Source of the DNA: Pseudomonadota bacterium | GTDB taxonomy: Bacteria > Pseudomonadota > Alphaproteobacteria > Rhizobiales > Tepidamorphaceae | Assembly: GCA_023458595.1 (NCBI GenBank) | Contig: JAEWYT010000154.1 | Coordinates: 1 to 30,597, forward strand | Length of the DNA stretch: 30,597 bases | Direction: 5' to 3' | Part shown: piece by piece, positions 24,797-30,597 of the stretch | Layout of the letters: each line of letters begins with the position of its first letter | How positions within the stretch are numbered: position 1 is the stretch's first letter | Position numbers and translations under genes: made by a program | Notes under the pieces: model-generated | Database searches by the model: none | Seen by the model: only the letters and a program-made list of their open reading frames with translations | Told to the model about the DNA's origin: nothing

Positions 24797-26352
24797 CACG
24801 CCGCCTCCCTTTCGAAGAAATGCTTGAGCAGGTTTTCCTCGGCAATGTCCTCGCCGGCGACCTCGGCCATCACCCGGCCGCGATAGAACACGTAGACGCG
24901 GTTCGTCAGATGCAGGATCTCCGGCAGGTCGGAGGAGATCAGCACCACGGCGGCGCCGGCTTCGCAGAGGTCGCGGATGAAGGCGTAGATCGCCGCTCGG
25001 GTGCCGACGTCGACGCCGACGGTCGGCTCGTCGAAGACGTAGACGTCGACCGGCCGCGTCAGGCATTTCGCAAGCAGCACCTTCTGCTGGTTGCCGCCGG
25101 AGAAGTGGTCCACGGCGCGCTCGATGCGGCGCGGCTGCAGGTTCATGCGGTCGGCGAGCTCGCCCGCCTTGCGCGCCTCCCCCACCCGGTCGAGAACGAA
25201 CCCCTTCGAAAACGGCGCGCGGTCGAGCGAGGGCAGCGACATGTTCTCGCGGCAGGAGCGCATCATCATCAGCCCCTCCGCGCGCCGGTCGGGCGGGACA
25301 TAGAAGAGACCGCGATTCATCAGCTCGCGGGTCGTGAGGCCGGTTACGTCCTCGCCCTTCAGCGCAACGCGGCCGGAGGCGATCGGATCGATTCCGAACG
25401 TGGCGCGCATGATCTCCGACTTGCCCGAGCCGACGAGACCCGCCAGGCCGACGATCTCTCCGGCGCGGACCGTGACGGAAGCGTCGACGACCGTGCGCTT
25501 CGGCGTGGTCAGGCGGTCGATGCGAAGCTTCTCCTCGCCCGGATCGAACCTGATCGCGGGAAACAGCTCCGAGATTACCCGGCCCGTCATCAGCCGGACG
25601 AGTTCGTCCTCGCCCGCGGTCCGGGCGTCCAGCGTCGCGACGTAGCGGCCGTCGCGCAGAACGGTGATGCGGTCGCCGATACGGCGGATCTCCTGCATGC
25701 GATGGGTGATGTAGATGACGCCGACGCCGTCGGCCTTGATCTGCTCTATCAGCGCGAAGAGCTGCTCGGTCTCGCGATCGGTCAGCGAGGCGGTCGGCTC
25801 GTCCAAGATCAGCACCGAGAGATCGGAGCGGAAGGCCTTGGCGATCTCCACCATCTGCTGCTCGGCGCGCGTGAGGTGCTGGACCCGGTCGCCGGGCCTG
25901 AGCGGGAAGCCGAGGCGGTCGATGATCTCCTGGGCGCGGCGGTGGAGCGAGCTCTTGTCCAGGATGCCGGCGCGGGTGATCTCGGCGCCGAGGAACAGGT
26001 TCTCCTCGACGGTCATCTGCGGAACGAGGGAAAACTCCTGGAATACCGCGGAGATACCGAGCTCGCGGGCGCGGTGGACCGACTCGTGATCGATCTTCCC
26101 GCCCTTGAAGAAAACCTCGCCGGAGGTCTGCGGCTGCACGCCGGCGAGGATCGAGATCAGCGTGGACTTGCCCGCGCCGTTCTCCCCGAACAGGATGTGC
26201 ACCTCTCCGGGCCTGACGTCGAAATCGACCCGGTCGAGCGCCAGCACGCCGGGATACTGCTTCGAGATCCCGTGCGTTTGAAGAAGAGGGGCGGCCCCGC
26301 CGAGGGGGCCGCCGCGTTGCGATTGCTCGTTCATGAGAGCGGGCTCGGCCAC
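24796..26352 (-). CDS. Ribose-type ABC transporter ATP-binding protein
   Basis: 518 aa, two tandem ABC domains as in RbsA/XylG. Domain 1: Walker A GENGAGKST (56-64), signature LTRAEQQMV, Walker B LSVLILDEPTAS. Domain 2: GLVGSGKSEIM, signature FSGGNQQKVLLAK, and YVFDEPTVGVDVG. Start: GTG at 26352 with AGGAG ten bases upstream is preferred to the ATG at 26334, which has no ribosome site. It lies 18 bp after the TorT-like binding protein and overlaps the permease. It powers uptake across the inner membrane of whatever that protein binds. Confidence 0.92.
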   Translation of the reverse strand: MAEPALMNEQSQRGGPLGGAAPLLQTHGISKQYPGVLALDRVDFDVRPGEVHILFGENGAGKSTLISILAGVQPQTSGEVFFKGGKIDHESVHRARELGISAVFQEFSLVPQMTVEENLFLGAEITRAGILDKSSLHRRAQEIIDRLGFPLRPGDRVQHLTRAEQQMVEIAKAFRSDLSVLILDEPTASLTDRETEQLFALIEQIKADGVGVIYITHRMQEIRRIGDRITVLRDGRYVATLDARTAGEDELVRLMTGRVISELFPAIRFDPGEEKLRIDRLTTPKRTVVDASVTVRAGEIVGLAGLVGSGKSEIMRATFGIDPIASGRVALKGEDVTGLTTRELMNRGLFYVPPDRRAEGLMMMRSCRENMSLPSLDRAPFSKGFVLDRVGEARKAGELADRMNLQPRRIERAVDHFSGGNQQKVLLAKCLTRPVDVYVFDEPTVGVDVGTRAAIYAFIRDLCEAGAAVVLISSDLPEILHLTNRVYVFYRGRVMAEVAGEDIAEENLLKHFFEREAA

Positions 26353-26370
26353 GCGGCGGCTACTCCTGGA

Positions 26371-27438
26371 TCACTCGACCCGGAAGACCGGCTTGAAGCC
26401 GTCGGGGGCGAGCGTCGAGGACGGATCGAAGTCCTTGATCGAGTCCTGGCTCACGACGTAGAGCGCCGGGCCGACGTGCTTCATGACCTCCTTGCCCTCG
26501 AGGATGCGGACCGCCTGATCGACGGCGATACGGCCCTGGATCACGGTGGAGTCGGTCGGCGCGGCGAGGATCTGTCCGCGCCGGATGCCCTGATCGACGC
26601 CGGGCGTGAAATAGTAGGACAGGATCTTCACCTGATCGGTCAGGCCGCGATCCTTCAGGATCGGAATGGCGGCCTCGGCGGTCACCGCCGTGCCGACGAT
26701 GTAGTTCAGATCCGGATGGGCCTCGAGCGTGTCCTCGACGAGCTTCGACTGCGCTTCCTTGCCGGTGTCGCCGTACTTGGTCTCGACGACCTCGACGGCG
26801 CTGCCTTCGACGGCGCCCATGAAGCCGGTGTTGCCGGCCTCCACCCAGCCCGCGCCGGCGGGGCCGGGGAACCAGCCGACCTTCACCGCCGCGGAGTCCT
26901 TCGGATGGGCCTTGGCCAGGAACTCGCCGGCCTTCGCGCCCATCTCGCCGAAGGAGACGAGCGATTTCGCCGACAGTTCGGGGGAAGACATGCCGTTGAT
27001 GACGTCGATCACCGGGATGTTCTTCTTGCGGATCTCGGCGACGAGGTTGTTGAGGCCATCAAAGGAGATCGCGCCGATGATGACGGCGTCGGCCCCGGCG
27101 GCAACGCAGTCCTCGATCTGCGAAATCTGCTTCTGCAATTCGGTGTAGCCGCCGGCCTCGACGAGCTGCATCTTCACGCCCAGGCGCTTGGCCTCCTCGG
27201 CGACGCCATAGTCGACGCCGAGCCAGTATGCGTCCTTCATGTGCGGGAAGGACACGCAGAGTTCCCAGGGTTTCGACGCCTTATCGAGGGGCACGTAGTC
27301 GACAGTCGTGCGCGGGCTCGCCATGTCGAAGGTTTCCCAGGATTCGACCGAATAGGGGAACCAGTCCGCCGCCGAAGCCGCTCCGGCGACCCCGACGACT
27401 ATGGCCGCGATCGCGGCACCAGAGAAATAGCGGTTCAT
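26371..27438 (-). CDS. TorT-like periplasmic binding protein of an ABC importer
   Basis: 355 aa. Signal peptide about 1-23 (ASA cleavage), mature type-1 periplasmic binding fold. Recalled alignment to E. coli TorT is strong: PWELCVSFPHMKDAYWLGVDYG near 72-93, VEAGGYTELQKQISQIEDC near 106-124, VGTAVTAEAAI near 240-250 and a closing GFKPVFR. Family knowledge: TorT binds trimethylamine N-oxide and signals to TorS; no torS is nearby. Here it heads an operon with a ribose-type ATPase and permease, so it more likely delivers a small ligand for import. ATG 27438 has GGGAGGTG upstream. It is divergent from a LysR gene across an AT-rich region with a 19-bp palindrome. Confidence 0.88.
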   Translation of the reverse strand: MNRYFSGAAIAAIVVGVAGAASAADWFPYSVESWETFDMASPRTTVDYVPLDKASKPWELCVSFPHMKDAYWLGVDYGVAEEAKRLGVKMQLVEAGGYTELQKQISQIEDCVAAGADAVIIGAISFDGLNNLVAEIRKKNIPVIDVINGMSSPELSAKSLVSFGEMGAKAGEFLAKAHPKDSAAVKVGWFPGPAGAGWVEAGNTGFMGAVEGSAVEVVETKYGDTGKEAQSKLVEDTLEAHPDLNYIVGTAVTAEAAIPILKDRGLTDQVKILSYYFTPGVDQGIRRGQILAAPTDSTVIQGRIAVDQAVRILEGKEVMKHVGPALYVVSQDSIKDFDPSSTLAPDGFKPVFRVE

Positions 27439-27546
27439 GAACACCTCCCAAGTGGACCCGGATGGCGCGGCAGGGTGCAGCCGCAAGGTCGGTGCCTATG
27501 TTTGCGCAGGTTCACGATATTGTTAAATCGAAAATACCGTACTCCA

Positions 27547-27565
27547 ATATCAGGAATCCTGATAT
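27547..27565. promoter_or_regulatory. 19-bp palindromic operator candidate between torT-like and lysR
   Basis: ATATCAGGAATCCTGATAT is a perfect palindrome about a single central base. It sits in the 205-bp divergent region, which is AT-rich compared with its surroundings. It is well placed for the adjacent LysR protein or another dimeric regulator to control both directions. Confidence 0.6.
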
Positions 27566-27643
27566 CAACACGTCAGTATCGCTGCCGTTTTTCCGGGCAT
27601 GTCCAGAAACGTGCAGCTCATTGACGAGATCGGGAGACCTTCG

Positions 27644-28564
27644 GTGAGCCTTTCGCTGCGCCATCTGCGCTACTTCGTCGCCGCCTCCGAGAGCGGCCAG
27701 GTGTCGCGCGCCGCGGTCGAGCTGAACGTCTCCCAATCGGCCGTCACCGGGGCGATCAAGCAGCTCGAGCGCCAGCTCGGCACACGGCTCTTCGACCGGC
27801 GCCCCAACGGCGTGACGCTGACCTTCGAGGGTAGCCGCTTCCTCCAGCACGCCCGCAACATCGTCGCTTCCGTCGACGAGGCGCTGAGGGTGCCGAACGC
27901 GTCGGCCACGAAGGTGCAGGGACCGATCCGCCTCGGCGTGACCTACACGGTCGCCGGCTACTTCCTGCCGCAACATCAGGCGCGCTTCTCGCGCAGCTAC
28001 CCGGCGGTGACGATCGAATTGCGGGAGGCGCCGCGCACGACGATCGAAGACGAGTTGATGAGCGGCCGCCTCGACATCGCGGTGATGCTGACATCGAACC
28101 TGGAAAACCGCATCGCGCTCGACCACGAGACGCTGATCCGCTCGCGGCGCCGGCTCTGGCTGCCGATCGACCACTCGATGGCGCGGGCGCCGGAGATTCG
28201 CCTCGAGCACGTGGCGCGGGAGCCCTACGTGATGCTGACCGTCGACGAAGCGCAACAGACGGCCGAGCGATATTGGGAGCACACGCCCTACCGGCCGAAG
28301 ACGATCTTCCGCACCTCCTCGGTGGAAGCGGTGCGTTCGATGGTGGCCAACGGAACCGGGATCACCATCCTGTCGGACATGGTCTACCGGCCGTGGTCGC
28401 TGGAGGGCCAGCGCATCGAGACGCGCAACGTCGACGATCCCGTCCCGTCGATGGACGTCGGGCTCGCCTGGAAGCGCGATGCGGAGTTGCCACCGGCCGC
28501 CCGCGCGTTCCATGATTTCATGAGCCTGACCTTCAACGGCGGCGGCCCCGGAATCACGAACTAG
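27644..28564 (+). CDS. LysR-family transcriptional regulator
   Basis: 306 aa from the GTG at 27644, which has GGGAG upstream and gives the normal LysR N-terminus; an ATG at 27599 adds 15 residues but lacks a ribosome site. The winged helix-turn-helix (about 5-65) contains LRHLRYFVAASESGQVSRAAVELNVSQSAVTGAIKQLERQLGTRLFDR. The effector domain follows from about 90 (GPIRLGVTYTVAGYFLP). It diverges from the TorT-like importer and pxp array and precedes a cupin by 27 bp. Regulation of both sides in response to the imported compound is the usual LysR arrangement, inferred here. Confidence 0.92.
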   Translation: MSLSLRHLRYFVAASESGQVSRAAVELNVSQSAVTGAIKQLERQLGTRLFDRRPNGVTLTFEGSRFLQHARNIVASVDEALRVPNASATKVQGPIRLGVTYTVAGYFLPQHQARFSRSYPAVTIELREAPRTTIEDELMSGRLDIAVMLTSNLENRIALDHETLIRSRRRLWLPIDHSMARAPEIRLEHVAREPYVMLTVDEAQQTAERYWEHTPYRPKTIFRTSSVEAVRSMVANGTGITILSDMVYRPWSLEGQRIETRNVDDPVPSMDVGLAWKRDAELPPAARAFHDFMSLTFNGGGPGITN

Positions 28565-28591
28565 GCGGGCATCAGGAACAGGAGGGATCCG

Positions 28592-28885
28592 ATGAGCGAC
28601 AGAGCGAAGGCGACACCGACCGTGCGGATCGACGACGGCCGGGTGAAGGCGACGGAATGGGCGTTCCGGCCCGGCGCCGAAACCGGCTGGCACCGGCACG
28701 AGTACGACTACGTCGTCGTCCCCCTCGTCAGCGGACGGCTGATGATCGAGATGCCCGACGGCTCCACGGCGGAGGCCGAGCTTGTGCAGGGCATCCCCTA
28801 TGCCCGCAAGATCGGCGTCGAGCACAACGTCGTCAACGGGGGAGACGGCGAGATGCGCTTCCTCGAGATCGAGATCACCGGGTAG
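28592..28885 (+). CDS. Small cupin-domain protein
   Basis: 97 aa, a single cupin barrel. GWHRHEYDYVVVPLVSG near 32-48 gives two His and a Glu of metal motif 1, and EHNVVNGG near 77-84 gives the His of motif 2, so a metal site seems intact. AGGAGGG lies upstream of ATG 28592. Single-domain cupins range from small-molecule dioxygenases and isomerases to simple binding proteins, so no reaction is assigned. It is codirectional with lysR (27 bp) and with the following NTF2-like gene (4 bp), forming an apparent operon. Confidence 0.82.
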   Translation: MSDRAKATPTVRIDDGRVKATEWAFRPGAETGWHRHEYDYVVVPLVSGRLMIEMPDGSTAEAELVQGIPYARKIGVEHNVVNGGDGEMRFLEIEITG

Positions 28886-28889
28886 CGCG

Positions 28890-29282
28890 ATGGCGAGGGA
28901 CGACACGACGATGGACGGGGAACGGCTGGAGACGCTGGACCGCTTCATCGAGGCCTGGAACGCCCACGACGTCGACGGCCTGATGGCCTGCATGGCGGAG
29001 GACTGCGCCTTCCACGCCTCGGCCGGGCCGGACGCGGAGGGAACGGTCTACACGGGCCGCGACGCGGTCAGGGCCGGCTACGCGGCGGTCTTCGCCGGTT
29101 TCCCCGACGCGCAATGGACGAACGGCCGCCACTTCGTCTTCGGCGACCGCGGCATCTCGCAATGGACCTTCGTCGGCACGACGCCTCAGGGCAAAAGGGT
29201 GGAGGTCGACGGCTGCGACTTGTTCACGTTCGACGGCCCGCTGATCGCGCTGAAGGATTCCTTTCGCAAGTCGCGGAGCTGA
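28890..29282 (+). CDS. NTF2/SnoaL-like (ester cyclase-type) protein
   Basis: 130 aa from ATG 28890; the ATG at 28911 has a better GAGGG ribosome site and gives 123 aa. LETLDRFIEAWNAHDVDGLMACMAEDCAFHASAG near 13-46 is the usual start of the SnoaL/NTF2 cone fold, with GRDAVRAGYAAVFAGFPD and ISQWTFVGTTPQGKRVEVDGCDLFTF following. Members include polyketide cyclases, ketosteroid isomerase-like enzymes and many without known activity. It lies between the cupin and the P1 peptidase with gaps of 4 bp and 1 bp, so these are almost certainly co-expressed. Confidence 0.83.
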   Translation: MARDDTTMDGERLETLDRFIEAWNAHDVDGLMACMAEDCAFHASAGPDAEGTVYTGRDAVRAGYAAVFAGFPDAQWTNGRHFVFGDRGISQWTFVGTTPQGKRVEVDGCDLFTFDGPLIALKDSFRKSRS

Positions 29283-29283
29283 C

Positions 29284-30375
29284 ATGACAAAGCCCCGCGC
29301 CCGCGACCTCGGCCTGCCCTTTCCCGGGACGCCCGGTCCCTACAACGCCATCACCGACGTCGCCGGCGTCCGTGTCGGGTTCACGACGCTCACCGATCCG
29401 GCGAAGAAGATGCGCACCGGCGTCACCGCCGTCATCCCGCGCCCGGACAAGGACAGGCCGCGCCCGGTGTGGGCGGGCTTCCACGCGTTCAACGGCAACG
29501 GCGAGATGACCGGCACGCACTGGGTCAACGACGCCGGCTATTTGCTCGGGCCGATCCTGATCACCAACACCCACAGCGTCGGCGCCTGCCACCACGGCGC
29601 CGTCGAGTGGATGATCCGCACCTACGCGGCCCATTTCCGCGAGGAAGACGCCTGGGCGATGCCTGTCGTGGCGGAGACCTACGACGGCACGCTGAACGAC
29701 ATCAACGCCCTGCACGTGAAGCCCGAACATGCGGCGGCAGCGCTCGACAACGCTTCCTCCGGCCCTGTAGCCGAAGGATCGGTCGGCGGCGGCAACGGCA
29801 TGATCGCCTACGAGTTCAAGGGCGGCACGGGCACCTCGTCACGGCGCGTTACGATCGGCGGGCAGACCTACACGGTCGCCGCCCTCGTCCAGGCCAACTA
29901 CGGCAAACGGCCCTGGTTCACGGTGCTCGGCGTGCCGGTCGGCAGGGAAATGCCCGCGGACCGGCTCAGGGATACGGAGGCCGGTTCGATCATCGTGATC
30001 CTGGGGACGGACGCGCCGCTATCCGATGCGCTCCTGCGCAATCTCGCCAAACGCGCGACGCTCGGCATCGGCCGGTCCGGCACGGCGGGCGGCAACAGCT
30101 CCGGCGACATCTTCCTCGCCTTCTCGGTCGCCGACGACATGGCCGATTCCGTCTACGCGGGTCCGGTGATCACCCGCCACAGCCTCAACTGGGAGGTGCT
30201 CGACCCGCTCTACGAGGCGGCCGTCGAGGCGGTGGACGAAAGCGTCATCAACGCCATCGTCCAGGGCGAGGACGTTCCAACGATCAAGCCCGAAGGCAAG
30301 GTCTGCCGCGGCATCGACACCGAAGCCCTGAAGGCGGTCATGGCGAAATACGGGCGGCTCGGGACGTCGGGTTAG
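29284..30375 (+). CDS. P1 (S58) family peptidase, DmpA/BapA-like
   Basis: 363 aa, the family length. GPYNAITDVAGVRVGFTTL near 19-37, GVTAVIPRP near 45-53, NGNGEMTGTHWVNDAGYLLGPILITNTHSVG near 74-104 and GTAGGNSSGDIFLAFS near 266-281 are family hallmarks. The Asn271-Ser272 pair in the last motif is the likely self-cleavage site and nucleophile. Family knowledge: precursors split into two chains and act as N-terminal aminopeptidases, amidases or beta-peptidyl aminopeptidases; no signal peptide is seen. ATG 29284 follows the NTF2-like stop by 1 bp, with GGAG upstream. Its link to the divergent pxp/ABC array suggests action on a small amide or dipeptide, which is inferred. Confidence 0.92.
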   Translation: MTKPRARDLGLPFPGTPGPYNAITDVAGVRVGFTTLTDPAKKMRTGVTAVIPRPDKDRPRPVWAGFHAFNGNGEMTGTHWVNDAGYLLGPILITNTHSVGACHHGAVEWMIRTYAAHFREEDAWAMPVVAETYDGTLNDINALHVKPEHAAAALDNASSGPVAEGSVGGGNGMIAYEFKGGTGTSSRRVTIGGQTYTVAALVQANYGKRPWFTVLGVPVGREMPADRLRDTEAGSIIVILGTDAPLSDALLRNLAKRATLGIGRSGTAGGNSSGDIFLAFSVADDMADSVYAGPVITRHSLNWEVLDPLYEAAVEAVDESVINAIVQGEDVPTIKPEGKVCRGIDTEALKAVMAKYGRLGTSG

Positions 30376-30394
30376 CCGCCGGCTCGCGACCATC

Positions 30395-30474
30395 CGTCGT
30401 CATGGCCGGGTCTGTCCGGACCATCCACGGTGTCACTCGCAGTGCCGCCTTTCGTGGATACCCGGGACAAGCCC
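30395..30474. repeat. Palindromic repeat interrupted at its right end
   Basis: GTCATGGCCGGGTCTGTCCG then ATCCACGG, spacer, and CGTGGATACCCGGGACAAGC: the same layout as 13809-13893. The right arm stops after AAGCCC, where the outer GGACATGAC is replaced by unrelated sequence. Confidence 0.72.
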
Positions 30475-30597
30475 ACGGCTGTCCGGTTTAAATTTGTGGA
30501 CTGGGCGCACGGTGTTGATTCTACTCGTGTTCAGACGTTTGGCGCGTCTACTGGACACGAGAACGGAGGCAACACCGTGCGGCACCACAATAGCGTT
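30475..30597 (+). mobile_element. Left end of an insertion sequence (IS4-like), cut by window edge
   Basis: After the broken repeat the sequence changes to lower-GC text with TTTAAATTTGTGGAC, then a ribosome site and the start of a transposase. The exact terminal inverted repeat and target duplication cannot be set without the other end. Confidence 0.6.
30577..30597 (+). CDS. Start of transposase (DUF4372/IS4-like), partial
   Basis: A GTG at 30577 with GGAGG seven bases upstream encodes (M)RHHNSV before the window ends. HHNSV is the opening motif I remember from DUF4372-containing IS4-family transposases. Only seven codons are visible, so the call rests on this motif and the IS-like flank. 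Confidence 0.55.

Noticed and set aside
24820..27624. 934-aa plus-strand open frame
   Set aside because: Antisense shadow of the ABC ATPase and the TorT-like gene, both with clear motifs.

Overview
The window is high-GC DNA with alphaproteobacterial (Hyphomicrobiales-like) character. The evidence is the tandem RutR-type TetR regulators, the PreT/PreA dihydropyrimidine dehydrogenase, alphaproteobacterial-style ABC importers, and at least nine palindromic intergenic repeats of the GTCATG-CCGGG / CGTGGATACCCGGGACAAG and CCCGGATCAAGTCCGGG types common in that order. The first ~87 bases are G/C homopolymer and look like an assembly-edge artefact, not genome. Assignments come from reading translations and remembered family motifs; no search was run.

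Region 1 (88-10086), pyrimidine breakdown: mmsA (minus) is divergent from two tandem TetR genes (plus). Between them lie two copies of a RutR-type operator, TTGACCA-NN-TGGTCAA. The second regulator closely resembles E. coli RutR in length and sequence. Its 3' end is followed by a 1.28-kb low-GC insert carrying one PD-(D/E)XK/NucS-like nuclease gene, and the insert ends in a second, silently diverged copy of the last 68 bp of rutR. Next come a GST, a LysE-type exporter, and preT-methyltransferase-preA. preT has a candidate promoter/operator and a 12-bp-stem structured leader.

Region 2 (10087-17356), nucleobase/nucleoside import and deamination: a minus-strand operon BMP substrate-binding protein -> ABC ATPase -> two permeases -> CodA-like cytosine deaminase. 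Its upstream site shares TTGACC-N4-GATAAA with the preT promoter. This suggests a local RutR regulon of import, deamination, ring reduction, and conversion of the semialdehyde product to acyl-CoA. The dihydropyrimidinase and ureidopropionase steps are not in the window.

Region 3 (17357-27643), a biotin-dependent system: one minus-strand array runs TorT-like periplasmic protein -> ribose-type ABC ATPase -> permease -> PxpA -> 79-aa biotin carrier -> biotin carboxylase -> PxpB/KipI -> PxpC/KipA -> BioY, ending at a strong intrinsic terminator. A second bioY follows as its own unit. Taken together the enzyme looks like a urea-carboxylase-type machine split into separate subunits, with PxpA in place of allophanate hydrolase and with its own importer and biotin-uptake proteins. 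The substrate is unknown; a small cyclic amide or ureide is an inference. This is the best candidate here for an undescribed system.

Region 4 (27644-30597): a divergent LysR regulator, a small cupin, an NTF2-like protein and a P1-family (DmpA-like) peptidase, probably linked to region 3. A palindromic repeat follows, interrupted by the left end of an insertion sequence whose transposase begins at the window edge.
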